Below, in pieces: positions 34,867 to 47,249 of a DNA stretch of 64,000 nucleotides. The translations under genes were made by a program, and so were the position numbers. The stretch is from Magicicada septendecula (Eukaryota > Arthropoda > Insecta > Hemiptera > Cicadidae), in the NCBI GenBank assembly GCA_034769895.1, contig CM068372.1, forward strand, positions 374,375,258-374,439,257, given 5' to 3'. Every line of letters begins with the position of its first letter. The stretch's first letter is position 1. Below the pieces are notes generated by a model. It saw only the letters and a list, made by a program, of their open reading frames with translations. It was not told the DNA's origin and made no database searches.

Positions 34867-36710
34867 TGTAATAAAACTTTTCTTGGGGGGTGTTTGAATT
34901 TTAGAATGCGTGTTATTCTGCCACACGTTGGATGCGTCACTATGTAATATACCTTGTATGGGGTGTATTTAATAATAGGTAGTGTTTCTGTAACTCGTTC
35001 TATTACTCGTATAGTAAATGTGTGCGTGTCGAGCGTTTTTTAACTCGCTCGTTGGGTTCGTGGTATAGTATGGGTGTATAATTGATGTTATTAAACAGTT
35101 CAATAATTTCTGTCAATGTTATTTGCGTGTAGCGAGTCGAGTTGTACCTTTTCTTACCATTTACGGGCAAACCGTATCTCTCGGCGTTTGGTTTGAATAT
35201 TGCCGCCTCACCACCTGATTGGCGCATGCCGTCTTTCAGTGTCGACTTCGCTAACGGTTATGTTTGTTGTTTTCACTTCAATAGTTTTCTATGTATTATC
35301 TTAATTTGTACGAATCAAACATACAGCGTTGCAGAATAATAATATTTATTAACCCTTTAACAGTTTTCAGTTAGTTAGTAGTACATTATTTTATCTTAGC
35401 ACCGGCTTTTACAGTTGCTCAGTTGGCATGCTCAGTTTCAATGTGTCATGTACACGCCGCTTGGCGAGTACCGTTGGTTTACAATAAAATGTTTTACCCA
35501 GGGGGTGTTAATAAGTCCTTTTGGCTACAGAAGTATTGGATTACGGCTAAAATGCACAAATTTATAATAATTCTTAAAACTAGGTACACAATATTTAATA
35601 TTTTAATACATTCAAGTAAGTAATCATCAATGAGAGTTAGTCTAATTTATGGTTAGGATTTTGTCAACAAGTTATGTTTATTAATTATTTATTATAGCTC
35701 AGTTTAAATAATTACCAATTGATTAAAGTTCAATAATAGTGATATAAATACTTTCAGTTCTAGTTCAGAATAGTGATCAGTGAAGTGAAAATTGTGGTTT
35801 GTTATTATGGATAAAAAAATTGGGAATTCGTTTTAGTGAGATTAGTGTTTTATACTCATCGATTCTCGCTGGGGCTTCCACGATGCTCGTCTGCTTCTTC
35901 CGGATGGATCTGGTCGTCTTCTATTCTTCGGATATTCGTCTATCTCGTTCAGATGGGTTTTTCCATAAAGTTCGGCTTCGTACTCATTCTGCAATCGTCC
36001 GTCTTCTTGGGTTGAAGTAGGTCACCTCTGGTCTTCCTTCGGGATGAGTCGTCAGCTATGATTCCAGAAGTCTTCTTAATTTCCACGGATAATTTTGGTT
36101 TGTGAAAATTTTAATAATAAATATATTATCAGGTGTTCTATGGACTGCTAATACTATCTTCTTTTCTTATGATTTCCGTCAAAATTTACTTTTTTATTAT
36201 AACATTCGAGTTGACAGCTGCATACATCCGCCCTCGGCGTCGGTCAATAATGGATTAACGAAAATTCAACGGTTTTTTGGTAATAAATTTCGGTTGCTAT
36301 GGTTACCTAATAAATTATGCTAATTCTCATTGGTCGTTAATTTATGTCATTGTTATATTCTAACGTCTTATTTTAGTTCAAATCTACAAAATATCTTCAA
36401 ATTAAGATTTCTTTCTTATATTAGTAGCTAGGTTTATTACATGAATACCATTGTTCATAATTTTTGATAAGGATCATTTTGATACCCCTCATGGTTACTT
36501 TTGAGTAGCTAATCACATTTTTGTTATTTTCCTTATTTATATTTTATATATATTTTATCCAAAATTGGATGTTATTTATACATTTTGGTATTAGGAATAC
36601 CCACTTAACTTGTTTAAACATTTGGTATATTCTGCTTTGATATTGGGCTATTGTTTGTTCTTTAATTTACAAAATTCATCATCAACTGTCAGGCCTAGAG
36701 CCTAGAGTTA

Positions 36711-39666
36711 TGCCGAGTCGGGGAGATTCGGCGCGCATTCACAGTACATATCGTCCGGTAAACGTTAAATGCAGTACGGGATTTGAAGCGGTTTAATTAG
36801 TGCTGCACTCTAGCAGTGAAGATAAGCACTATGCAGAGTGAAAGTAGAGTGCGTGAGAGGTGCTGGCCTCTAGCGACAGCCCCGGTTTGCGAGTTCCAAG
36901 CAGATATAACTTTTATGCAAAGTTTGTCTCGCTTGGAACTTCATCAAAATTGGCTGCCTTGTTCTTCTCCGGACAGATGAAGAAATTTGTAAAACCATCC
37001 TACCACCTATGACAGGCTAAGATCTAAATCGACTGCGGTAAGTCTCGCCAATACTTTCATAGTGATGTATTTAATGTTTTACTAAAGAAAGACTTGTTTA
37101 ATAGGCCCCAGTAAGTGGATTTCTGATAACCTTTAAAAACCTCATGGCATTGTGCAATACGCAATTTAAAGGTAATATTTTTAAAACACAGTAAAACTAT
37201 ATTAAATTCACGTGTCCAAAATACGGCACTAAAAGTCAGGGTCATATAATGCTAAAAGTTTTAGTTTAAATAGTGCAGACATGGCTGTAAGCAGATTCCT
37301 TATTAAGTACCTCATGGTTAAAATGCAATGCGTGATTCAGTGTAAGTTGCATACAACTTTTACTAGGGATTATTGTAAAACTTTATTCATATCAGGAAGC
37401 TTACTGAGGCACCAATTGAGAGTCATATAATTGCCAAATGGTATTAATTTATATAGTAAAGATGATGTAATCAGATTTAACCTATCTCGACCACGTGGCA
37501 CAATATATTCAGACTATGTATAAAGCTTATTAAAATTGTAACAAGCCATAATTAGCTATCAAAATTCAATCATGTTAACCCGCATGGGTGAAGTTATTAT
37601 TATAAAATTTAACTGTGCTAAATGTTTTCAAATAGGGCCTGTTGGCCATATAACCTTGTCAAGTATTACATTTAAATAGCCCTAAAGCTACGTTAAGATT
37701 ATATATGGGTTTTGGGTGTGTGCGAACTTTCTGGGGGCATTGTTTTGTGTACTCTGGCTGATATAATGTTGTGTAATTAGGGTTCCCCGAGCAAGTCGAG
37801 GAAACAGCCCAACAACAAAACCTGAACATGTAACACCTAGAACTTCTCTCACTTCATCTGCCGGAGGAATTGCCATGACGAAGCACCAACACCTGTAATG
37901 TAGGCCACGAGTTTGCCACTTCACCCCCATGGACAAAAATAAGGTGATCTCAACCCATTATATTCTTTATACGTAGTGAAGCACTTAATAAGAGCCAGTG
38001 AACTAATTCAATCAGTCAACAACATGACTTTCAAGTTTTAAATATTTTAATTGGATCCCCAATTAACGGGACAGTATAGTGCGTTAACTGGGTGGGAAAT
38101 CATTTGTAAATTTTATTAATTTGTTGTATAATATGTTAGCTCAGGGGCTGACATGTATCTTTGGCAGGTCACCTTTCACACATGCAATTCCTGCTTACTT
38201 TTAGTATAAGGGTTTCATTACCGCTTTTAAGTCATTCATTCAATTTGTAATTTCTCTGTTTCAATTTAGTGTTCATTTTATATATATATTTTCTCATTTT
38301 TAAATTCAGTTTGGTTTATATTGGGATAGAAATTTCTGGGGTAGTTAAGTAGATTCACAAGTTTAATCCTGCACTGGTGCCTGTTCATGCAGTGTTAAAC
38401 ATGTTGTTAAGACAGGTTGAATTATGCACCGACTGGCAAACGAACATGTCGGTCTCTGGGCCAAAATTACTTTTTAAAAGGGTTATAAGATTCATGACAT
38501 ATTTCTATTTTCACAACTTAACAATATTTCTATATATAGATATGCTATTAATTAATTATGATAACTGGGGTGTTCATTGTTTCCTAAAATTTTATTTCTC
38601 CCAGTATAAGAGCCCAGTGGGGCAGAATTTTATAATAGTATTAGGCACTTGGCCAAATTTTAGAATTTATTATGTCCTGGGGACTACTGGAGTTGCATAT
38701 GTATAACCTAATACACATGTCATGTGTTATGCAAATTAAGAATTGTAATCCTAACATGGATGTCCATAAAATAATTAATAATGTACCTCATGGGGGTAAG
38801 AAAAGGGTGTGGCAAGAGATCTTTGTATAATTGTACTGTATTGTGGAACATGTAAATGTATTGTGATTTGTGTGTGTATTTTGCGGGGTTTTATACGTAT
38901 TGTACATTTGGGTGTATTTTTTTGGAGGGAGTTAGATATAGGGTTTTTATAAAAGAAAAGATGAAACATAGGGTTATATATCCATTTAATTTTGATGACA
39001 TTAATTTATTCTATCTCAATTAATTTTTGCTGAATATTTCTTCTAAGAAAATTATTATTTTAATTAACTTTAATAACAAGTATGTGGATTTGTCTCTAAT
39101 TACTTTTAATTAATTTTGTTTGAGAATTAATTATTCTAATTTACATTATCAAGAAGTCTATAAGAATTATCTCCATTAAGTTTCAATTGATCATTTTAAA
39201 GAGAACATAGAAAATAAATCTTATATTTATTAATAATTTACAGGAAACATTATTTAAAGGAAATTAATGATTTTTAATTTTTAATTCATTTTAAAGAGAA
39301 GATAGCAAATAAATTTTATATGTGTTAACAATTTTCAGGTGACATTGTTTAAAGAGTATAAATTATTTTGATTAACAATTTAAGGGGAAAATAGATTCTG
39401 ACTGTTGTATTTATTGATTTGTTATTAATATTTTGTTTTAAAGGAGATAGAATAATAAAGGGTTTATTCATTGTTAATTTTATGAGTTTTCATTGCAAGT
39501 CCTGTCTCACTGGATCCAGCACATTTTTGGCTTCTCTAGGCTTTGGTCTAGTTCTAATTAACTTGTGGCCCCTCTTTTAAAAAAAAAAAAAAAAAAAAAT
39601 TTTCAAAAATTTTCAAAAAAAAAAATAATCTTTTTTTTTAACAGTCTAAGTTAAAGAGGGGTTACA
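36711..39666. mobile_element. 2956-bp insertion in LTR A, probable solo LTR
   Basis: Absent from LTR B and C, where the site reads CCTAGAGTTTCCTAT. With TG...CA ends the flanks are GAGTTA and GAGTTT, a 6-bp duplication with one mismatch; equally, AGAGTT (36704-36709 and 39666-39671) is a perfect 6-bp repeat if the insert is shifted by one base. On the minus strand it begins TGTAACCCCTC, like other LTRs here (TGTAAC). It has no ORF with recognisable content. Near its right end two AGAGGGG/CCCCTCT words flank long A and T runs and could form a hairpin. Confidence 0.65.
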
Positions 39667-40304
39667 GAGTTTCCTATACTACTATCTGACATTTCTTTGT
39701 AACTTCTTACCTTTATATTTGGTACCTTAAAACAATTTTTAAACAGAAACAAGTAATAAACATTGGTGTTTCTAACTACACCTCTTATTATAATAATAAA
39801 CATTTTCTTGACAGGTTCAAGCCTGAAATAAAACTTCTAACTACCTTTCTATTCCTTACTACTATCTAGTTCAACTGATGATTCATTATATTATATTGGT
39901 TTTTTAAACAATAATAACACTCTTATTATACTACTATTAAATCCTTAAATAGTAGTATAATATTTAAGATTTGTGGTATATATCTGTTTAGGAGAGAGAG
40001 AGAGGGGGGGAGGGGGGAGGGGGGAGATTATGACCGACCTATATTTGAACTACATTGACTATGGTACTCTGTATAGACCAAGTTCCAAGTAAATAACATT
40101 GACCAAAATGTAAATATTAAGTAATAACCATTTTCATATAATAGATCTGTTATCTATAATGTTGTGTTATGAAGTCTGTAACCCTTTAATACAAGTTGGT
40201 AAATCATTTCTGTTATCGTGTGCATAAATTCTCTATTTATATGAGGATGATAGTGTAATAAAAATGGTGAGTGTTTTAGAGTGCCAATCGTGGACAATGA
40301 CAAA

Positions 40305-40349
40305 TGAGAGGGAGAGAGAGAGAGAGACCGAGAGAGAGAGTGTGAGAGA

Positions 40350-40439
<90 letters not shown>
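40305..40439. repeat. GA/CT dinucleotide microsatellite
   Basis: About 135 bases of nearly uninterrupted GA, with further imperfect GA-rich sequence to about 40540. It lies inside the 1389-bp insertion. ORFs through it are alternating two-residue repeats and not genes. Confidence 0.97.
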
Positions 40440-40442
<3 letters not shown>

Positions 40443-41240
40443 TGAAGAGAGATAATGAGAGGGAGAGAGAGAGAGTGTGAGAGCGAAGGGTGGAAGAGTG
40501 AGAGAGGGAGGGAGAGGGAGTGAGTGGGGTGATAGTGTGTGATAGATCGATTTCAGGTTAGAGTGAGGGGCTATGAGGACTGGCGGGGGGAGCATGGGTG
40601 AAAGAGAAGGGTGATTGTGGACACATACATAAATTACATATTCTATAGTACTCTTGACTATATTTTACAATATGATTACAATTACCGTATTATCCAAGTT
40701 TACCTGTTAGTAAAATTTACCAGAAACTTTTGTTTGTAACCTTTGTCAACTATCTGATTTAAGTTGTAATGTTTTACAATATTGTGTAAATTGTATGTTT
40801 CTAAATTATGATTGTTTGCTAACACCAGTAGGGAGTGAAACATGGTAAAAATAACTTTTAATAATTACGTAGTGAACATCCCCTAATCTGTTTTAGTTAT
40901 AGGTAATATATTACTTTGCTATATGTTGACTGTTGTAGGTATAAACAATTTATGTACCAATCTACTGTAATATCCAATTGTTGGTTACTGTTTGTTTAAT
41001 TAATTAAAATAACATTATATTTAGTAATTTAAATTGTAATACTGTATAAATTAAGTTCTCTTATACTATAATTTGCTCGCTTTCTTAAAGATAATTTGAA
41101 GATGTAAACATACTATCATAAGTCTTCACATAAAAAATGATACATACATACACACGCACACACTCACATCACCAACACGTTCACCCAAATATTTAATTGT
41201 TTCGTTATGTTTGATATTTCTATTGTATTTCATATACAGG

Positions 41241-41278
41241 TCCTGAAGATGACTATAAATATTGTCGAAACGTTGACG
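41241..41278 (+). other. Hammerhead-like motif with altered core
   Basis: The sequence has CCTGAAGATGA then, 15 bases later, GTCGAAACGTTGAC. Layout resembles CTGATGA - stem II - GAAA - short palindromic stem III, but the first core reads CTGAAGA instead of CTGATGA and the stem II pairing is weak. Probably a degenerate ribozyme or only a motif from a Penelope-like or LINE 3' end. Confidence 0.4.
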
Positions 41279-42283
41279 CAAAATAACTAAAGTTGTATTA
41301 TTGACCGATCCTCACTAACCATCCACTAAAACTACTATTAAACTGTACTTTTCACAATATACTCTATTCCTTCATTCCTTTACTATAAAACAGTGTCTAT
41401 CTTTCTTGTTTGCCTTTCATTCCAATGACTTAATTTTTATCTTATCCTATAATTCTTATTAACTATTGCTTAACTTAATCACATTATAATGAGTTCCTCT
41501 TACTTGCTAGTACAAAGTTTATTACAGGTCTTCCAGTTATTCTAATACAGTCTACTAACTAGAATACTTTTTCAAGTTCACCAACTACACTTTTTCCTTC
41601 ATAGAAGGTTTTTGATTTATTCACTTTCACTTATTATATGCAACATGCTATCACTACATGTCACCACTTTTGTATTAATATACTCTTTCTTCCACTCACT
41701 TGATTATTCACTGGGTTGTTTATTTATGTTAATATCATCATGGGGTTACTGGTTATAAGTGTTTATTTTATTTTCCCTTCACTAATGATCACTTTTGGTT
41801 ATTAACTGTGGCCTTTATTTGCCTCAGGGTATTATTTACTAGTTTTGATTATATTTATCACTATTCATTAGGGTGTGTGTATTATTAATTCCCTAACTTA
41901 TATTTATGAGTACATTCCTTCATTAATAAAATATACATAACATTACTATCTTTCTTATTTGTCATTATTACCCTAGGTACATCTCATCTATACTCTAATT
42001 ACATTAGTGCATTTGTTAACGTACATAAATAATGGTCATTATTTAGGGGATTACAATGTTCGTTATCAATTTCTTGATTACATTTGTTTCTTGGTTCCTT
42101 CTTCCTTGTTCCATTGCTCTTCTTGTATTTATCCGATCTATTGAATCAAGTCATTGTCAGTTTATCAGTCATTTGTCATTTGGTTATTAGGTTATTAATC
42201 TCTGAGTTTATAAGTTCTTGCCTTTTATTCTTGTCTTCAGCTTCTTTGTTTTATAATTAATTATCATTGTATCTTCACTACCT

Positions 42284-43445
42284 TGTAACGGGCCAAATTT
42301 ATGGGTATTTTATTTTATTTCATTTTTGGGGATTTATAAAAATTTGTGAAGTCTAATTTCAACAGAGACAGACCACGTGTTGTAAGAACAGTTTTTAACA
42401 AAGGCAACGCAATATCACGTTGTGCAATCGGTATAGAAGGAATCCGCACCACCTTAGTTTCCAAGAACTTTGTTTGTGTGTGACTGTGCGCCCGTACGCG
42501 TCACCCGAGCATACGCGCGGGGTGACGCTACTTGTACCATTCAAGATGGCTAAGAAGCAATTTTTGATTCACTTTCGTCTAACTTGCTGGCGGATGTATA
42601 GACCAAGGTCCGCCCATCTCGTGACGTTAGCCAGTGCCTAACAAATATCGTATACTGTCGGCACACCAACAACTACATGGTTTAAATGAGACGAAGCTGT
42701 GACGACTAACTGTGAGGCATTGGTTTCCACCTAAAACGACGTCATCGAGTTGACCACGAACTTATAGCCATTCTCCCCAGTTCGACATAGACCGTACCTG
42801 CAGGTACAACCCCACGGGGTTACTGGTTAAACAAATTTTATAAATTGCCAGTAGTAAAGTGAACTAACAGTTATAACTATGTGACCGCGGTCAATAATAC
42901 AGTGGAGAACATTTCTATTGAATTTTCGGACACAAATATCAATTAAAAAGAGTAACAATGAGTGCGCACGGAAACCCCGTTGCCGGCGGGGAGTATTTCT
43001 ACAAATATTTAAGGGCTTTGGGGCAATAAAAATGATCTGGGGTTATTAAAATAAATTGAATGTGTGAGAGAAAGGCAGGCTGGGCTGTTTATGTTTGTGT
43101 GTGCTATAAATAAGGTAAGGTAGTTATTATGTTTTTGTATTAATCATTATACATTTCTAAGGCTGTAATTCAAAATTTAAAAACCAGTGGAGAGATTAAC
43201 AATTTTTTTCTGATTTTATACATGTCTAAGATGTTTAACAATCATAAAAATAAAAACCATTTTCTTTCGAATGATAAATTTTGGTAATTAAATTCATTCA
43301 AAAAACCTTATTTCACTTGATGTGCTGTCAAGTTCGCCGTACGAACGGGGTTCGTCCCCACTTAGAGATCCGGCCAGATCGAAAGTTAAAGGTAAGTGGA
43401 AGTTTACTATTTTTATTCATAAAGAAATAAGAACAGAGCGTTACA
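42284..43445. mobile_element. Solo LTR, 1162 bp, inside LTR A
   Basis: Ends are the perfect short inverted repeat TGTAACG...CGTTACA and the flanks are a 4-bp direct repeat ACCT (42280-42283 and 43446-43449). LTR B and C carry the uninterrupted site CACTACCTTATGTC. There is no internal element sequence, so this is a recombined solo LTR of another family. Because the ends are symmetric, orientation is not certain. A 73-residue plus-strand ORF within it is not recognisable. Confidence 0.9.
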
Positions 43446-43463
43446 ACCTTATGTCATGTTACA

Positions 43464-44522
43464 TAATGCATCGCCACCAAAATTGATTATTTCGAAACAA
43501 AGATCATTATGTTTTTTCTGAAATCATCAATATAGTTCATTTAATCAAGTTGTTATCATTCAGGAATTCATCAATCGCTACTTTTTCTTTATTCATTTTT
43601 ATTAAGTCACGGTTCATGATATGGTATTTGGTATTATTTTATTACGAGTGTTATCCCTTGTATGTTCTATTTCCCTAAAATTTTTCTTCTCTCCCCTTCA
43701 TATAAATTGGTACTAGCCAGAGGGCACATGTGGCTCTATTACTCTGCTATCCATTTATACACATTTTGAGTTCAGAGGTCTTGCCTATCTGCTCAATAAC
43801 ATAAATAATTGTTGGACGTATCTCAACATAAAAGCATCACATAATAATATTCATAATAATTATAATAATAGTCGTCTGTTTTCGACTCATATAAGATCAA
43901 TACAATAAAACACTTTTGGGATTAATTATTCTCTCTTTTATACATCTCATGACCTTTTCTTCTCAGTGACTTGTTTGGATTCCTTTTTCTAAGCTTATGG
44001 CGATATTTAATAGGTATTTTGCATTGTTTCATTAGCTTACTTCATATGGTAGTGATTTTATTTGTTATCACTTTATTGCTCATTTATATTCAAAATTAAC
44101 ATTGTAGCTGGTTTCTGGCTCACTTATATTTTTTCATCATTGATTGTTCAGTTAATATGTCATTGTCATTTTTTATTTGATTGTCTTGTCTTTTCTTTTG
44201 TGAAATGTTAGTTCTTTATTATTCCCTTTTGTGAGAGGGTTAGTTAATGATGTTATGTAGCGTCATCATTATTTGTGTAACATTTTATTATTTTATATCA
44301 ATTTTTTATGATACTTCATTATACATATTTTTCAAAATTACATTGGTTTACACATTTTGTTTCACACTTGGTTGTAAGTTTGTACTTACTTTGTTTTGAA
44401 TTTAGCTAATCTTTCTTCTAAATTCCTTTTCATTCATACAATAATTTCAATCAAATACTTATTGTAAGTTGTGCTTACTTTAATTTTTTGAATTTAGATA
44501 ACGCTTACTCTCCAAATTCTTT
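43464..44522 (-). other. Gypsy-B internal 1: non-coding stretch between integrase and 3' LTR
   Basis: About 1.06 kb of AT-rich sequence without ORFs; the equivalents are 52321-53367 and 61154-62200. No envelope gene is present. The bases just inside the LTR (minus strand GGTGGCGATGCATTA then TGTAAC) do not form a good polypurine tract, unlike Gypsy-C. The part next to the LTR A edge (43464 to about 43870) differs from the other two copies at several sites and by a 12-bp ATT-type indel; the rest is virtually identical. Confidence 0.7.
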
Positions 44523-47249
44523 TTAACTTTCTGACACTGTCTCATAATATTTTTTCAAAGAAGACTGGTTGTAAGTCCCTTTGATTTTCTTGGTTGTTAT
44601 CTCACTTACGACATAGGTATTGTTTTGGTTGTCTTTTACAATGAGATAGTGTCCATTGTACAATAATAGCAATTTCTTTGTGATTCCCTCTCTGGAACTT
44701 GGCAACTCTCGGTTCCGCATTAGCACTTTTTCTCCTTCATGATACCGGATTGCTTTCGGTTGAATTCTGTGATATTTTTTCTTCTTCTTCTTCTTCTTCT
44801 TCTTCTTCTTCTTCTCTATTTGTTCCGCTATCTTGCTATAGAATCTAGCATTATCGAATTGGTATTCCGGATTGGCGGGGAAATTGACAAGTTCTTCTAT
44901 AGCTCGAGGTGGTGGCTTTCCGTACATGATGGTGTAAGGGGTATCCTTAATGGATTCGTGATAAGCGAGATTTATGAAACTTTCTGTGGCTCTTTCTTCC
45001 TGTTGGTTCAGCCGCTCTCGGATTTGATTCAATTTCTTATCCTCCTTTTGGTGTTGTTTTACTCTATTCAGTGTCACTTCTAGGTCGGATCTGCTTTTCA
45101 TAATATTAAATACTTTTACTATGGTCTCCTTCTCTCCATCGAAGGTTTGCTGTTCGGTGTTGATGCGAGATAGCACATCAGCTGCTGTGTTTTTACTGCC
45201 AGGGATATACTCCCAGTTGATGTGATATTCTTGGAGAGCAAGAATCCATCTGGTTAATCGACCATGGCTGAGCTTGCAGTTCTTTAAGAAGGAAATAGAC
45301 TTATGGTCGGTGCGCATTGTGATAGGATATCCAAGAATATAAGTTCGAAATTTTCCACAAGAAAAGACCACGCTCAACAGCTCTTTTTCGGTTACATGGT
45401 AATTACGCTCACACTGGTTTAATGTTCTGCTGGCGAAACTTATTACTTGGTGGTTTCCATCCTTGTCCTCTTGATAGAGTACCGATCCCAAGCTAATGTC
45501 GCTTGCATCGCAGTTCATGTAAAAGGGTCTATTGAAATCAGGGTGGTTTAACATGATTGTGTCGAGGAAGTGTTTTTTAATGGTGTTGAAAATCGTTTCT
45601 TGTTCTGGGCCCCACATCCACTTGGTCTTAGATGATAGCTGTGGTGACAGTTTGGTAGTCAGCTCAGAATAATTTTGCTGAAATTTTCTGTAGTAGTTAC
45701 AGATGCCCAGGAACGACTGTAACCATTTCTTATTTTTAGGGGTAGGGAAACATTGAATAGCATCTACTTTGTCGATTGATGGTGTTATTCCTTGTCATGA
45801 CAGGTTGAATCCAAGGAATTGGACTTCTGCTGCTATCAGCTTTGACTTTTATAATTTTAAAGTTACATTGTTGATGGATAATTTCTCTAGTACCCACTCT
45901 ACTCTTGTACAATGCTCCTCCCAGTTGGATGAAGTGATCAGCAAATCATCGACGTACACAGTTGTATAATTCATAGTTTCAGGACCCAATATCTGGTCCA
46001 TGCAGTGGACAAATATTGCTACCGAGTTTACCAGCCCAAAAGGTAGTCGTTTGAACTGGTAGTTCCTGCCTTCAAATATGAACGCTACGTATTTTCTACT
46101 GGCTGGGTGCAATTCTACTTGCCAGTACCCGCAAACTGTATCCCAGGTACTGATAAATTGAGTACCATGAAACTTTTTTAGGATCTCCTCAATTTCACCA
46201 GGAGATGTCCTGTCGTTGATTAGGATCTTATTTATTTCTCTGGCGTCGAAACATAGGCGTACCCTTCCATCCTTCTTGGTAACAGCTACTATAGGACTGG
46301 TGTACTGCGAACAACTGTACTCAATTATGTCTTCCTCCAGCATTTTATTAATTTCCACACGTACTGCTTCCTTTGCTGCATACGCTATCGGGTAGGATTT
46401 CTTATTAAAGTTGGCCACTTCTTTGAATTTCAACTCGCACTGATACCCCCGTACCTCTCCTGGTTGGTCGGAAAATACATGGCGGTATTTGTTATAAATC
46501 ATTATTAATTTCTCCACCTCTTGATCCGTTAATGGATTCCCGTCTTGGGTCCCTCGAAACTGTCGGATTTCCTCTAACTTCTGATTCCATAGGATGTCAC
46601 TGTTTATTTGATTGTCTGGTTTCACTTCCCACCTTCGGTCTGGTGAATCACAAATCGTCCTTATATTATATATTGTACTGATTGGGATGACCCCCTTGCT
46701 CCCAGTTAATTCTGCTATCCATTCTCTGTCTTCATATTTTATAGTCACTTTTGATAGTCTCATATCGATAATTGCAGAATACTTTCTTAGGATATCACAA
46801 CCAATTAGAATTTCGAATGGTAAATTATGAGCAATTAAGAATATCATTGGCAGTGTCTCGCCATTACTTATTACTTCTAGAGACACTTGTCTATTAATGG
46901 TTTTATTCTGCCTTCCAGTGGCTCCAATTAAAACAATGTTACTTACTGGTAACGTGGGTAAGCTGATCTTACTCTCTTTTTGAATTTTTTCATACGTATC
47001 AATTAAAGACACATTGGCACCTGTTTCAATCATAAATTTTACAGTTACACCATATACCTTGGCAATAACATAGGCAATTTCGTTATCAGGGTGCTTGATT
47101 AATGTGGAATTTTCTTCCATTAACTCCTCACGGATGTTCTTCAGATAGTGGTTCTGAATTATTGTTATTGTGTCGTCATTCGTCTGGTTAGTCAGTCTTG
47201 TTAATAACCCAATAGATCGGATCAGTGAAGGGTCCTGTGGTATTCTCAC
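44523..47249 (-). pseudogene. Gypsy-B pol, copy 1 (protease-RT-RNase H-integrase tail)
   Basis: One reading frame with two stops. The retroviral-type protease has ETG in place of DTG (E75 from the GTG at 47249). The RT has the first catalytic Asp in STWDTVCGYWQ (D370) and VYVDDLL at about 432. A TAA at 45849-45851 (GAA in copies 2 and 3) follows, then a TGA at 45795-45797 present in every copy. After it come the RT connection (SFLGICNYYRKF), RNase H (NCDASD, TEKEL, RTDHKS) and, directly fused in frame, only the last part of integrase: core end (INLAYHESIKDTPYTIMYG), a lysine tract and the GPY-type module (LYNGHYLIV). The integrase zinc finger and DDE core are absent. Confidence 0.9.
44779..44815 (-). 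repeat. CTT microsatellite encoding a lysine tract (copy 1)
   Basis: A TTC/GAA-type run on the plus strand that gives poly-Lys in the integrase tail. The run is four codons shorter in copy 2 (53624-53648) and two shorter in copy 3 (62457-62487). Confidence 0.9.

Larger units (their letters stand above)
39942..41330. mobile_element. 1389-bp non-coding insertion with 12-bp target duplication
   Basis: Interrupts LTR A; LTR B has the single site. The 12-bp word ACTACTATTAAA stands at 39930-39941 and again at 41331-41342. A duplication this long points to target-primed retrotransposition (non-LTR, SINE or Penelope-like) rather than an LTR or cut-and-paste element. It has no ORF of note, contains a long GA microsatellite, and carries a hammerhead-like motif near its right end. 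Confidence 0.75.
34867..43463 (-). mobile_element. Gypsy-B LTR A, split by three nested insertions
   Basis: Plus-strand edges TGTAATAAAAC...GTCATGTTACA. After removing the three insertions and their duplications, 3068 bp remain, against 3062 bp in LTR B and C. In the first 170 bp it differs from LTR B at five sites, and further differences follow, roughly 2-3 percent by eye, much more than LTR B against C. It is the outer 3' LTR of the array. No target duplication can be checked because the other end is outside the window. Confidence 0.88.

Noticed and set aside
40233-40595. 120-residue Ser-Leu ORF and its Arg-Glu counterpart
   Set aside because: Translations of a GA dinucleotide repeat.
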